Positions 35,283 to 44,499 of a DNA stretch of 64,000 nucleotides are shown piece by piece. The notes beneath the pieces are model-generated. The model ran no database searches, had not been told where the DNA came from, and saw only the letters and a list, made by a program, of their open reading frames with translations. The DNA lies in assembly GCF_900104815.1 (NCBI RefSeq), contig NZ_FNTD01000004.1:682001-746000 (forward strand), given 5' to 3'. Position 1 is the first letter of the stretch, and each line of letters begins with the position of its first letter. Origin of the DNA: Streptomyces misionensis (GTDB taxonomy: Bacteria; Actinomycetota; Actinomycetes; Streptomycetales; Streptomycetaceae). A program made the position numbers and the translations under genes.

Positions 35283-35456
35283 ATGGTGCACGGACCCCGC
35301 CCCGGCCAGTTCCCGCCGCCGCGTCCCGATCTGGAGCTCGCCCGTGACTGCGAGCGCTGCCTCGGCTGGGGGACCGTCGTCACCCGCGACGGCGAACACG
35401 AGCTGTGTCCCGGCTGCCAGCCGGACACCGCCGCCGGGGAGGGCCCCGGCGGCTGA
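35283..35456 (+). CDS. 57-residue zinc-ribbon-like small protein
   Basis: ATG 35283, 11 nt after AAGGAG. The product has two CxxC pairs, C23-ERC26 and C42-PGC45, separated by about 15 residues, the spacing of a small zinc ribbon, with a Pro-rich N-terminus and Gly-rich C-terminus. Codons are typical of a Streptomyces gene. Not recognised. It is preceded by an AT-rich stretch (35190-35235) that probably holds its promoter, and lies 74 bp upstream of the DedA gene. Confidence 0.65.
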   Translation: MVHGPRPGQFPPPRPDLELARDCERCLGWGTVVTRDGEHELCPGCQPDTAAGEGPGG

Positions 35457-35530
35457 CGCGGGGGCCTCGGCGGTGGCCCAGCGCAGCGGGTCGGACACCG
35501 AGCGCCGTGCCGGGGTCGTACCGTGGAGAC

Positions 35531-36154
35531 ATGGCCGCCCCTCCGCTCCCGGGACCGCTGGCCCACCTGGCACCACTGCTCGCCCACTACGGCTACTGGG
35601 CCGTGGGCGCCGTGATCCTCGTGGAGGACTTCGGCGTCCCGGCACCGGGTGAGACGATCCTGCTCGCTGCCGGGGTGTACGCGGGCGCGGGCGAGCTGGA
35701 CGTGGTGAAGGTGGGCCTCATCGCCTTCGCCGCCGCCGTCGTCGGCGACAACATCGGCTTCCTGATCGGCCACTACGGCGGCCGGGCATTCGTGCACCGC
35801 TGGGGCCGGTACGTCTTCCTCACCCCGAAGCGGTTCGCCACCGCCGAGGAGTTCTTCCACCGGCACGGCGGGAAGATCGTGACCGTGGCCCGGTTCGTCG
35901 AGGGGCTGCGCCAGGTCAACGGCATCATCGCGGGCACCTCGGGCATGCACTGGCGCCGCTTCCTCGTCTTCAACGCCCTCGGCGCGGCCCTGTGGGTCGG
36001 CTTGTGGACCTCCCTCGCCTATCTGGCGGGCAGCCACATCACCGAGGTCTACGACGAGATCAAGCGCTACGAGATCTACTTCCTCGTGGCCCTCGCGGTC
36101 CTGGTCGTGGCGCTCGTGGTCCGCCATGTCCTGCGGCGGCGCCACGAGCGCTGA
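35531..36154 (+). CDS. DedA-family membrane protein
   Basis: 207 residues with 4-5 membrane segments. EDFGVPAPGETIL and FLIGHYGGRAF are followed by the hallmark FxRFxxGxR-like VARFVEGLRQVNGIIAGTSGM and GALWVG. DedA proteins are linked to undecaprenyl-phosphate or phospholipid recycling and envelope homeostasis. ATG 35531 with GGAG just upstream. Complete. It ends 5 bp before the stop of the convergent efflux pump. Confidence 0.9.
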   Translation: MAAPPLPGPLAHLAPLLAHYGYWAVGAVILVEDFGVPAPGETILLAAGVYAGAGELDVVKVGLIAFAAAVVGDNIGFLIGHYGGRAFVHRWGRYVFLTPKRFATAEEFFHRHGGKIVTVARFVEGLRQVNGIIAGTSGMHWRRFLVFNALGAALWVGLWTSLAYLAGSHITEVYDEIKRYEIYFLVALAVLVVALVVRHVLRRRHER

Positions 36155-36159
36155 GCCGG

Positions 36160-37953
36160 TCAGGAGGGGCGGGCCGCCCGGGACTCCTCCGGCGCGCCCC
36201 GCCCGGTTCCGGTCGCCGCCGCGTCGTCGGCGCGCTCGTGGCCGCCGCGCAGCGCGGAGGCCACCGCGGAGACCAGGGCCATGCCGGCGGCCACGCTGAA
36301 GACGATCGTCAGGCCGTGGTGGAAGGGGCCGGAGACCAGTTCGGGGAAGAACCGGTGGCCGGTCAGGGTGGCGCGCTGGGCGGCGGTCAGCCGGTCCAAC
36401 GTGCCGCCGGAACCCAGCAGATGACCGATCGGGTTGTTGCCGAGGAAGGTCGCGAACAGGGTGCTGACCGGGGGCAGCGAGGCCACCTGGTGGGCGGTCG
36501 CGGCGGGCACGCCGTGCGCCTGGAGCCCGCTGCCGAGGGTCTTCGGCAGGGTGGCGGCGAGGCCGGAGACCATCAGCGAGAAGAACACGCCGATGGACAG
36601 GGCCGTACCCGAGTTCTGGAAGGTGGAGCGCATCCCGGAGGCCACGCCCCGGTACCTCGCGGGCACGCTGCCCATGATCGAGGAGGTGTTGGGCGAGGAG
36701 AACATGCCCTGGCCCAGCCCGTTGAGCAGCAGCAGCGCGGCGAACAGGCCGTAGTCGAAGTCCACCGGCAGGGCCAGCAGCCCGAAGAAGGAGGCGGCCA
36801 CCACGATCAGCCCGGCGGTGGAGAAGATCCGGGCGCCGAACCGGTCGGAGAGATAGCCGGAGACGGGACCGGCGAGCAGGAACCCCACGGTGAGCGGCAG
36901 CATGAAGACGCCCGCCCACAGCGGGGTGTCCTCGAAGTCGTAGCCGTGCAGCGGCAGCCAGATGCCCTGCAACCAGATGATCAGCATGAACTGGAGCCCG
37001 CCGCGCGCGATCGCGGTCAGCAGGGCGGCCAGGTTGCCGGCCGCGAACGCCCGCACCCGGAACAGCGACAGCCGGAACATCGGCTCGGCGACCTGGGTCT
37101 CCACCACGCAGAACACCAGCAGCAGCACCACACCGCCGATCAGCCCTGCGAGGACCCAGGGGTTGGTCCAGCCGGTGGCGTGGCCGCCGTAGGGCTGGAT
37201 GCCGTAGGTGATGCCCGCGAGCAGGATGCCGGCGCCCGCGGCGAAGGTGAGGTTGCCGAGCCAGTCGACGCGGCCGCGCCCGCCGGCCGCGGTCTCGCGC
37301 AGGCTCAGGTACGACCAGACGGTGCCGGTCACGCTGACCGGGACGCTCACCCAGAACACGGCCCGCCAGTCGACGGCGGCCAGCAGTCCGCCCGCGAGCA
37401 GGCCGAGGAACTGCCCGGCGAGCGCGGTGATCTGGTTGATCCCGAGGGCCATGCCGCGCTGCCGGGCCGGGAAGGCGTCGGTGAGGATCGCGGCCGAGTT
37501 GGCGGTGAGCATGGAGCCGCCGAAGGCCTGCACGATGCGCCACAGGATGAGCCACAGCGCGCCCGCGCCGGCCCGGAACGGGTCCAGGGACAGGGCGATG
37601 GAGGCGACGGCGAAGACCAGGAAGCCCAGGTTGTAGATCCGCACCCGGCCGAACATGTCGCCCAGCCGGCCGAGCACCACCACCAGGACGGCGGAGACCA
37701 GCAGATACCCGAGGATCATCCACAGCAGATAGCCGATGTTGCCCGCGGCGAGCGGGTCCAGGCCGATGCCGCGGAAGATCGCGGGCAGCGAGATGATCAC
37801 GATGGAGGCGTCCATCGTGGCGATCAGCACGCCGAGCGTGGTGTTGGACAGGGCGACCCACTTGTAGCCGGGGCCGGGGGGCGTGGCCCGCTGCCGGGCC
37901 GAGCGGGCGAGGAGGCGGGCGCGGGCGCCCGCGCCGGGCGCGTCGCCGTTCAC
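36160..37953 (-). CDS. DHA2-type MFS drug efflux transporter
   Basis: 597 residues with 14 predicted membrane helices. The N-terminal MDASIVIISLPAIFRGIGLD and LGRLGDMFGRVRIY (motif A) and the 14-helix length identify the EmrB/QacA (DHA2) family of proton-driven multidrug exporters. ATG 37953 overlaps the stop of the MarR gene by 4 nt, so both are translated from one mRNA. The C-terminal 40 residues are cytosolic and charged. The substrate is unknown but should be the ligand class sensed by the MarR protein. Confidence 0.92.
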   Translation of the reverse strand: MNGDAPGAGARARLLARSARQRATPPGPGYKWVALSNTTLGVLIATMDASIVIISLPAIFRGIGLDPLAAGNIGYLLWMILGYLLVSAVLVVVLGRLGDMFGRVRIYNLGFLVFAVASIALSLDPFRAGAGALWLILWRIVQAFGGSMLTANSAAILTDAFPARQRGMALGINQITALAGQFLGLLAGGLLAAVDWRAVFWVSVPVSVTGTVWSYLSLRETAAGGRGRVDWLGNLTFAAGAGILLAGITYGIQPYGGHATGWTNPWVLAGLIGGVVLLLVFCVVETQVAEPMFRLSLFRVRAFAAGNLAALLTAIARGGLQFMLIIWLQGIWLPLHGYDFEDTPLWAGVFMLPLTVGFLLAGPVSGYLSDRFGARIFSTAGLIVVAASFFGLLALPVDFDYGLFAALLLLNGLGQGMFSSPNTSSIMGSVPARYRGVASGMRSTFQNSGTALSIGVFFSLMVSGLAATLPKTLGSGLQAHGVPAATAHQVASLPPVSTLFATFLGNNPIGHLLGSGGTLDRLTAAQRATLTGHRFFPELVSGPFHHGLTIVFSVAAGMALVSAVASALRGGHERADDAAATGTGRGAPEESRAARPS

Positions 37954-38381
37954 AGCCGCTCCGCCAGTCGGTCGAGCAGGGGCAGGACGTCGTGCAGGGC
38001 CTGCCGTTCCCGCGGGGTGAACTCCTCCAGGGCCTGGGTGAGGCGGCCGACGGACTCGGAGCGGCGCTGCTCCAGCACGGTCCTGCCCTCCTCGGTGACC
38101 GCGATGACGACCCGGCGCCGGTCGGCGGTGTCGGGCGTACGGCTCACCCAGCCGCGCCGTTCGAGGCCGGCGAGGGTGCCGGCCATCGCCTGGGGCCGCA
38201 CCCGCTCCGCCTCGGCGAGCGAGCCCGGCGAGTCGGGGCCGCCGCGGGACAGCCTGGCCAGCACCGACACCTCGGACAGGGAGATGTCGCCCACCGCGTG
38301 CGCCTGGCGCAGCCGGCGCACGATCCGGCCCATGGCCAGCCGGAGGGCGCCGGCGAGCGCGGGCGTTTCCTGGGTCTCCAT
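37950..38381 (-). CDS. MarR-family repressor of the efflux pump
   Basis: 143 residues. Winged-helix core EVSVLARLSRGGPDSPGSLA, QAMAGTLAGLERRGWVSRT and the wing DTADRRRVVIAVTEEG are typical of MarR. ATG 38381; the promoter elements upstream place the transcript start at or next to the ATG, so the mRNA is probably leaderless. It is the first gene of a two-gene operon with the DHA2 exporter and presumably binds the AT-rich promoter region to repress both until a drug-like ligand binds. Confidence 0.9.
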   Translation of the reverse strand: METQETPALAGALRLAMGRIVRRLRQAHAVGDISLSEVSVLARLSRGGPDSPGSLAEAERVRPQAMAGTLAGLERRGWVSRTPDTADRRRVVIAVTEEGRTVLEQRRSESVGRLTQALEEFTPRERQALHDVLPLLDRLAERL

Positions 38382-38389
38382 GGTTAGTA

Positions 38390-38419
38390 ACAATAGGTTT
38401 ATCAGTTTGGACTGTTCAA
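38390..38419 (-). promoter_or_regulatory. Promoter of marR-efflux operon, likely leaderless
   Basis: Minus-strand -35 TTGAAC (38414-38419), 18-bp spacer, -10 TATTGT (38390-38395). Only 8 nt separate the -10 from the ATG, so transcription should begin at the start codon. The AT-rich block is also the likely MarR-binding region. Confidence 0.62.
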
Positions 38420-38507
38420 CCAAAGGCGGGTAATCGGTTTGAGGGGCGTCGCAGGGGCAAACCGAACAGCGAACGGACATCACGACACGTTGGGATGTGA
38501 GACCGCG

Positions 38508-38681
38508 ATGGCTGGCGACCAGAAGGCGAAGGGCAAGGCGGAGCAGGCCAAGGGCAAGGCCAAGGAGGCCGTGGGCCGTGCCGTCGGCAACGAGCGGATG
38601 GAGGCCGAGGGCCGCGCGGAAGGCGCGCGCGGGGACGCCCGGCAGGCCAAGGAGAAGGCCAAGGACACCTTCAAACACTGA
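38508..38681 (+). CDS. CsbD-family stress protein
   Basis: 57 residues, ATG 38508. Lys/Ala/Glu-rich amphipathic repeats KAKGKAEQAKGKAKEAVGRA, GNERMEAEGRAEG and QAKEKAKDTF are the CsbD pattern. CsbD proteins are general-stress proteins of unknown biochemical role, usually under stress sigma factors. A 20-bp-stem terminator follows, so this is a single-gene transcript. Confidence 0.9.
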   Translation: MAGDQKAKGKAEQAKGKAKEAVGRAVGNERMEAEGRAEGARGDARQAKEKAKDTFKH

Positions 38682-38727
38682 GGACCCGGTGGGCGCCGGC
38701 CACGGCGCCGACCCGTACGACCGATTC

Positions 38728-38774
38728 GCGGCGGGTCCCGGGAATCCTCCCAGCGGATTCCCGGGACCCGCCGC
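38728..38774 (+). terminator. Perfect 20-bp stem terminator after CsbD gene
   Basis: Arms 38728-38747 and 38755-38774 are perfect reverse complements with a 7-nt loop (TCCCAGC). Among the longest hairpins in the window. Confidence 0.88.
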
Positions 38775-38935
38775 CGTGTTCGCGGGCCGCTTCGCCAGGG
38801 GTTCGTGTGCAACCGGAGGAATCCCGGTGGACGTCCCCTTGATCGACGGGCCAGCGGGTAGCCGGAGGAGGACGGCACGTTTCTTCACAAGCGCCGGAAG
38901 GGACCCGAACCCCGGAGGGAAAAGGGCGACGAGGT

Positions 38936-39373
38936 ATGGACATCCCGGTGAGGACGCAGGCGAGGACACAGGACGCGCGCTACCGCCGCGACTGGGCGAC
39001 CGGCATGTGCAGCAGCGCGGACGCGCGTGCCGCCGTGGCCGCCCTGCTGGGTACGGCACACCCGGCCCCGGCGCGGCGCTCGGTACAGGACGCGCAGCTC
39101 GTGGTGAGCGAACTGGTCACCAACGCGGCCAAGCACGCGCCCGGGCCCTGCGCCCTCGGCCTGGATCTGCTGCCCGGCGCCCGCGCGCTGCGCGTCTCGG
39201 TGACGGACACCTCCCCCGAACCGCCGCGCCCGCGTCCACCCGACCCCGCGCGCGTCGGCGGCCACGGCCTGCACCTGGTGGCGATGCTCGCGCGCGACCT
39301 GGAGGTGACGATGCTGCCGGAGGGCAAGCGGGTCACCGCGATCGTGCCGCTCGTCCGCGAGGACGGTTCCTGA
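38936..39373 (+). CDS. RsbW-like ATP-binding regulatory protein
   Basis: 145 residues. The Bergerat ATPase pattern is VVSELVTNAAKHAP (N box), VTDTSPEPP (G1-like) and GGHGLHLVAMLARDLEV (G2 box). This is the single-domain HATPase_c protein class very abundant in Streptomyces, related to anti-sigma factor kinases. It probably phosphorylates or binds an anti-anti-sigma partner not encoded nearby. ATG 38936. It stops 3 bp before the stop of the broken TPP-enzyme gene on the other strand. Confidence 0.85.
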   Translation: MDIPVRTQARTQDARYRRDWATGMCSSADARAAVAALLGTAHPAPARRSVQDAQLVVSELVTNAAKHAPGPCALGLDLLPGARALRVSVTDTSPEPPRPRPPDPARVGGHGLHLVAMLARDLEVTMLPEGKRVTAIVPLVREDGS

Positions 39374-39376
39374 GCC

Positions 39377-41040
39377 TCAGGCCCGCGGCAGCAGCTTCTT
39401 CCCGGGCCGCTCCCGGCCGCCGTCGGCCGCGGCCCAGTCGGGCGGGATCTCCCCGTCCACCACGAACTCCAGCAGCACCGGCCCCGGCTGGGTCGGCACG
39501 TCGGCCCGGACCGAGGCGACGTGCCGCGGCCGGTCGCAGCGGACGGCGGGCAGCCCGGCGAGGCGCGCCCACTCGGCGTACGGCATCGCGGGGACCTCGG
39601 CCGACAGCGGAAGCAGCGGGTCGCCGGCGACGGCCCGGCGCCGCCGGGTGAGCCGGTTCAGGTCACCGTTGTTCAGCATGCGGAACACCAGCGGCGGCAG
39701 AGCGGCCAGCCGGTCCAGGTGGCGGCGCACGGTGATCAGTTCGTTCAGCCCGCCGCCCTGGAGGGCGCCGTCGCCGACGAGGGCGATCACGGGCCGTTCC
39801 GGGGCCGCGAACTTGGCGGCGACGGCGTAGGGCACGGCCGCGCCGGGCAGACCGAGATGCCCCGACAGCAGCGAGCGCATGCCGTTGCGCAGCCTCGGAT
39901 GGCAGGTCCGAGCGCGGTCCCGGAGTCGGTGACCACCACGGCCCGGTCGGGCAGCCGTTCGGACAGCTCGGCGACGACCGAGCGGGGGTTCACCGAGGTG
40001 CCGAAGTACTGGCTGGCCTTCGCGCGCCCCCTCGGCCCGCCACTCCCGCACCATGGCCTCGACCCGGGTGCGCCAGCCGCGGTCGGTGGCCCGGTGCAGC
40101 ATCAGGATCAGCGCTTCCAGTGCCGCCCGTGGGTCGCCGTTCACCCGGACGGCCGTGCCGGGCACGGACTCGCCGGACCCCACGGCGACGATCCGGCAGC
40201 CGGCGGGGTCGGCCAGCACAGCGGGGTCCAGGTCCTCGGCGCCCACGAGCAGCAGCGTGTCGCACTCCCGCAGCAGCAGGGCGGCCGCCGAGCTGCCGAG
40301 CGGGCCCGCAGCACCCGTCTGGTACGGCAGGTCGTCGGGCAGCACGTCCCGGGCGAGGGCCGTGGTGGCCACCGGCGCCGAGCAGCGTGGCCACACCCGC
40401 CGCCTGCGCGGACGCCGCGCGTCCCGCGTTGCCCACGACCACGGCCGGCCGCCGGGCCGCCGCCAGGACCTCCGCGGCCCCGCGCAGCCGCCGCTCGTCG
40501 GGCGGTTCCACGGGCGCGGCCGCGAAGCCGCTCCGCGGGGCCGGCCCGTCCGGCGGCGCCGGGGCCTCCAGCACCCGGCGGGGTACGACCAGGCTCGCGA
40601 ACCTCCCGGTCGGTGAGCGCCGCCCGGACGGCCCGGTGCAGGGCGTCGCACAGCCGCCCCGGTCCGGAGACCGGCTCGCAGAACACCGAGACCTCCGCCA
40701 GATGGCGCATGCCGGGGTCGCCGTCCCCGCGGCCCACCAGGGCGAGCACCGGCGCCCGGTCGGCCGCCGCGTCGTACAGGCCGGCCGGCAGCCGCAGCAC
40801 GCCGCCCCGGGCGGGGCCGGACAACAGCCGAGCCCGCCGGTGAGTCTGGCGTGCGCACAGGCCATGAGGGCGGCGGACTCCGCGCCGCGCGCCTGCCCGA
40901 ACCACGGGTCCCCGAGGGCGCGCACCAGCGGGTCGAGGGCCAGGCCCGGCACCGCCGTACACCCGCCCCGCCCCCGCGTCCCGCAGCCGGGCGGCGACGG
41001 CCTCGGCCACCGGGTAGCCGCGCGCCGACCCGCGCAATCG
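39377..41040 (-). pseudogene. Broken thiamine-pyrophosphate enzyme (acetolactate synthase/PoxB-like)
   Basis: Fragments of one TPP-enzyme are spread over all three minus-strand frames in the right order. VAEAVAARLRDAGAGRVYG starts near 41030; then GLALDPLVRALGDPWFG, VLALVGRGDGDPGMRHLAEV, RRPAVVVGNAGRAASAQAAG, DRAVVVTDSGTALG and the TPP motif VIALVGDGALQGGGLNELI with MLNNGDLNRLTRR, ending in GPVLLEFVVDGEIPPDW. At least six frame changes occur, so no functional product can be made as written. The 5' limit is approximate. Either a decayed gene or an unusually error-prone stretch of assembly. Confidence 0.8.
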
Positions 41041-41135
41041 GCGCCCCGGCCCGCGGACCCCGCGCGGCCGTGCCTCCGTCGTTTCGGACGCGCGGAGCCC
41101 GGGCACCCGTGCCACGCTCGAAGGGGGCACCGAGC

Positions 41136-41690
41136 GTGCACGACCCAGCACCGGCGGAAGGCGAGCGACGAGTGGCGGCGTCCGAGGAGCGGCCCCCGGG
41201 ACGGGGCGAGCGTCTGGTGCGCTCGCTCGACCAGCGGCTTCCGGTGGCGGCGTCCGGCAAGGAGTTCCTGCGCAAGGCGTTCCCGGACCACTGGCCGTTC
41301 CCGCTCGGCGAGTTGGCGCCGTACAACCTGCTGGTGCTGGTGGTGACCGGTGTTCTGACTGACGTTCTTCTTCGACCCGGGCATGGCCGAACGGCCGTAC
41401 ACCGGCGCCTACCTGCCGCTGCGCGGAGCGATGACCTGCGAGGCGTACGCGTCGGCCCCGACGGATCAGCCTCTACGTGCGCGGCGGGCTGCTGCTGCGG
41501 CAGACGCACCACCGGGCGGCACTGGTCTTCGTCGGCGCGATCGGCGTGCACCTGCTGCGGATTTGTTCGTGGTGCCGTTCCTGACCTGTCACGCCACCAA
41601 AAGGGCCTGTCTGGGACGTGGGAGCGGCGCCGGGTGGCCGCGGTGCGGGCGGCGCCGGGCGAGGTGCCCGAGGGGGGCGAGGAGTCGTGA
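41136..41690 (+). pseudogene. Truncated, frameshifted cytochrome b (QcrB-like)
   Basis: Starts well (GTG 41136): LVRSLDQRLPVAASGKEFLR, FPDHWPFPLGELAPYNLLVL and a first helix, as in bc1-complex cytochrome b. The frame then breaks near 41360, where FFDPGMAERPYTGAYLPLRGA continues in another frame, and again near 41465 and 41560 (SLYVRGGLLLRQTHHRAALV, VGAIGVHLLR). After the first heme-ligand region the rest is missing; only a short tail ERRRVAAVRAAPGEVPEGG remains, so there is also a large deletion. Gene order suggests it once belonged with the iron-sulfur subunit 16 bp downstream. Confidence 0.75.
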
Positions 41691-41705
41691 GCGAGGAGGC
41701 ACGCC

Positions 41706-42734
41706 ATGAGCGACAGCCCTGACGTCCGTGGCAACCAGTGGTACGGCCCGCAGCCGGACGTGGCCGGGGCGGCCGGCTATCCGGACGCCCCGCCGCGGAT
41801 GGGGTTCTTCACCGACACCTCGGTGTGCATCGGCTGCAAGGCCTGCGAGGTGGCCTGCAAGGAGTGGAACGCGGTCCCGGAGGACGGCCTCGAACTGACC
41901 GGCATGTCCTACGACAACACGCAGGGCCTGGGCGCCGACACCTGGCGGCACGTGGCCTTCATCGAACAGCGCAAGCCGTTCGGCGGGCAGGAGCCCGGGG
42001 TCGTCCACGAGGACACCGACGTGTTCCAGGCGGCGGCGCGGCTCGGCACCGACGCCGCCTCACCCGGTCCCGGCGCCACCGCTCCCTCGCCCGGGCAGGC
42101 CCCCGAGGGCGCCCCCGCCGGGCGGATCTCCCCCCTCTCCCCCGACGGCCGCACCGAGCTGCGCTGGCTGATGGCCTCCGACGTGTGCAAGCACTGCACG
42201 CACGCGGCCTGTCTGGACGTGTGCCCCACCGGGTCGCTGTTCCGCACCGAGTTCGGCACCGTCGTCGTGCAGGAGGACATCTGCAACGGCTGCGGGTACT
42301 GCGTGCCCGCCTGTCCGTACGGCGTCATCGACCAGCGCAAGGACGACGGCCGGGTGTGGAAGTGCACCCTGTGCTATGACCGGCTGGGCGCGGGCATGGA
42401 ACCCGCCTGCGCCAAGGCCTGTCCGACGGACTCCATCCAGTTCGGGCCGCTGGACGAACTGCGGGAGCGGGCCCGGGGCCGGGTGGCGCAGCTGCACGCG
42501 GCCGGGGTGACCGACGCCCGCCTGTACGGCGAGAGCCCGGACGACGGGGTCGGCGGCGACGGCGCGTTCTTCCTGCTGCTGGACGAGCCCGAGGTCTACG
42601 GCCTGCCCCCGGACCCCGTGGTCACCACCCGGGACCTGCCGGACATGTGGCGGCACGCGGCGCTGGCGGCGGTGACGCTGACGGGGCTCGCGGTGGGCGG
42701 TTTCGCGGGCGGATTCGTACGGAGGTCACGGTGA
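41706..42734 (+). CDS. Formate dehydrogenase iron-sulfur (beta) subunit
   Basis: 342 residues. Four [4Fe-4S] cysteine sets are visible: CIGCKACEVACKEWN, CKHCTHAACLDVCPTG, CNGCGYCVPACPYGV and CTLCYDRLGAG with CAKACPTDSIQFG. The C-terminus has one membrane helix (AALAAVTLTGLAVGGFAGG), so it is membrane-anchored. An insert of about 50 residues rich in Pro/Gly lies at 110-160. It should pass electrons from the selenocysteine catalytic subunit encoded at 46.8 kb to the NrfD-like anchor that follows. ATG 41706 with GAGGAGG upstream. Confidence 0.9.
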   Translation: MSDSPDVRGNQWYGPQPDVAGAAGYPDAPPRMGFFTDTSVCIGCKACEVACKEWNAVPEDGLELTGMSYDNTQGLGADTWRHVAFIEQRKPFGGQEPGVVHEDTDVFQAAARLGTDAASPGPGATAPSPGQAPEGAPAGRISPLSPDGRTELRWLMASDVCKHCTHAACLDVCPTGSLFRTEFGTVVVQEDICNGCGYCVPACPYGVIDQRKDDGRVWKCTLCYDRLGAGMEPACAKACPTDSIQFGPLDELRERARGRVAQLHAAGVTDARLYGESPDDGVGGDGAFFLLLDEPEVYGLPPDPVVTTRDLPDMWRHAALAAVTLTGLAVGGFAGGFVRRSR

Positions 42735-42794
42735 GGTCCGTCGGTGCCGCGAGGAGGGTGCGATGAACCGCGCCGATTGCGCGAGGAGCGTGCG

Positions 42795-43856
42795 ATGAGC
42801 GAGAGGGATGTCACCCGGGGCGGCGAGAAGGGCTCACGGCCCGGACGGGAGGCGCCGACCGGCGCGGACGCGGGGCGCCGGCGGCGCCGGCGCGGGCGGG
42901 GCGAGCAGCCGATGGTGCCGGACGCGTCGTTCTCGTCGTACTACGGCAAACCCGTGCTGAACAAGCCGACGTGGAAGGCGCTGGACATCGCCGGGTACCT
43001 GTACCTCGGCGGGCTGGCCGGGGCCTCCTCGCTGCTGGCGGCCGGGGCCCACGCCACCGGGCGGCCGGGGCTCGCGGCTCCGGCGAAGATCGGCGCGGCC
43101 GGCGCGATCTCCCTCTCGCTCGCCGCCCTGGTGCACGATCTGGGCCGGCCGGCCCGCTTCCTGAACATGCTGCGCGTCTTCAAGCCGACCTCGCCGATGA
43201 GCGTGGGCTCCTGGCTGCTGATGGGGTACGCGCCGCTGACCATGGCCGCCGCGGCCATCGAAGTGGCGGGCCGCTACCGCCTGCTGGGGGCGGCAGCGGC
43301 GGACCTGGCGGACCGTCTGCGGCCGGTGGGCTCGGCCGCCACCGCGGCGGCGGCCGTCCTCGGCCCCGGCGTGGCGACGTACACGGCGGTGCTGATCGCG
43401 GACACCGCGGTGCCGTCCTGGCACGAGGGCTACCGTGAACTGCCGTTCGTCTTCGCGGGCTCGGCCGCGGCCGCCGCGTCCGGCCTCGGCCTGGTCGCCG
43501 CCCCGACCGCGCAGGCCGGTCCGGCCCGCCGGACGGCGGTGCTCGGCGCCGCCCTGGAACTGGGCGCGTTCCGGCTGATGAAGCGCCGTATGGGCCTCAC
43601 CGCCGAGCCCTTCGACCAGGGCAGGCCGCGGGTGCTCCTGCGCGCGGCGGAGGCGCTGACCGCGGGCGGTGCGGCCCTCGCCCTGCTCTGCGTCCGCGTG
43701 CCCGACCGCCGGCTCGCACTCGCCGCGGGCACCGCCCTGCTCACCGGCTCGGCGGCGCTGCGCTTCGGCGTCTTCGAGGCGGGGGTGGCATCGGCGGAGG
43801 ACCCCCGGTACACCGTGGTGCCGCAGCGGGAGAGGCTGGCGGCGAAGGGCGGCTGA
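42795..43856 (+). CDS. NrfD-family membrane anchor of formate dehydrogenase
   Basis: 353 residues from ATG 42795. The N-terminal 55 residues are Arg/Gly-rich and cytosolic (GRRRRRRGRGEQP), then FSSYYGKPVLNKPTWKALD, a hallmark preceding the first helix in FDH-linked NrfD proteins, followed by about eight membrane helices. NrfD proteins exchange electrons with quinone and anchor iron-sulfur/molybdoenzyme subunits. It follows the beta subunit gene by 60 bp. With the QcrB-like gene broken upstream, this is the only intact membrane redox subunit left in the locus. Confidence 0.88.
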   Translation: MSERDVTRGGEKGSRPGREAPTGADAGRRRRRRGRGEQPMVPDASFSSYYGKPVLNKPTWKALDIAGYLYLGGLAGASSLLAAGAHATGRPGLAAPAKIGAAGAISLSLAALVHDLGRPARFLNMLRVFKPTSPMSVGSWLLMGYAPLTMAAAAIEVAGRYRLLGAAAADLADRLRPVGSAATAAAAVLGPGVATYTAVLIADTAVPSWHEGYRELPFVFAGSAAAAASGLGLVAAPTAQAGPARRTAVLGAALELGAFRLMKRRMGLTAEPFDQGRPRVLLRAAEALTAGGAALALLCVRVPDRRLALAAGTALLTGSAALRFGVFEAGVASAEDPRYTVVPQRERLAAKGG

Positions 43857-43860
43857 GCGG

Positions 43861-44448
43861 TTACCCGCCGGCCACCAGCGCGGCCACCAGGCGTCTCATC
43901 GCGGGCCGCGGGTCGGGGGTGCCGGGCCAGCCGGTCATCAGCAGATGGTGGGCGGTGCCGACGATCGCGAGGGCCGCGGTGCCCGGATCGACGGTCCGCG
44001 CCACCCGCCCGAGCCCCTGTTCGGCCGTCAGATAGCCGGTGACGGCCTCCTGGATCGCGGCGAAGCCCGGCGCCCCGCCCTCCAGGGCCGCGCGGACGCG
44101 CGCCATGGCGGCGGGGCGGGCCATCGCCAGGCCCGACAGGGCGGGGCCGCCGGAATCGAACAGGGCGAGGACGACGGAGTCGAGGTTCCCCGCCACCGTG
44201 CCCTGCCCGGCGAGCCCCGGCAGCGCCCGCGCCCGCGCCGCCGTGCGCGCGAACCGGTCGAGGCAGAGCTCGGCGACGAACTCGTCGAACCCGGCGAAGT
44301 GGGCGTGCAGCAGCCCCTTGGCGCAGCCCGCCTCGGTGGTGACGGAACGGCTGGTGAGCGCGCCGGGGCCGGCCCGTTCCACGACGCGCTCGGCGGCCGC
44401 GAACAGCCGCTCGCGCACGTCCGGCGTCGCAACTCCACGCGGTGCCAT
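43861..44448 (-). CDS. TetR-family regulator
   Basis: 195 residues from ATG 44448 (GGAGG 8 nt upstream; an ATG at 44463 lacks a ribosome site). Helix-turn-helix GALTSRSVTTEAGCAKGLLHAHFAG. Divergent from a methyltransferase gene, with a 24-bp perfect palindrome between them, so it almost certainly controls that gene and itself. It is convergent with the NrfD gene, ending 4 bp from it, which shows that it is an unrelated insertion into the formate dehydrogenase locus. Confidence 0.87.
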   Translation of the reverse strand: MAPRGVATPDVRERLFAAAERVVERAGPGALTSRSVTTEAGCAKGLLHAHFAGFDEFVAELCLDRFARTAARARALPGLAGQGTVAGNLDSVVLALFDSGGPALSGLAMARPAAMARVRAALEGGAPGFAAIQEAVTGYLTAEQGLGRVARTVDPGTAALAIVGTAHHLLMTGWPGTPDPRPAMRRLVAALVAGG

Positions 44449-44499
44449 GGCCCTGCCCTCCATCCTTGCGTCAACGTCCTGGATGGTAACGGGGATTGC

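Noticed and set aside
38728..38774. Long perfect inverted repeat as a transposon end
   Set aside because: It is a single hairpin after a short gene, with no transposase or target duplication; a terminator explains it.
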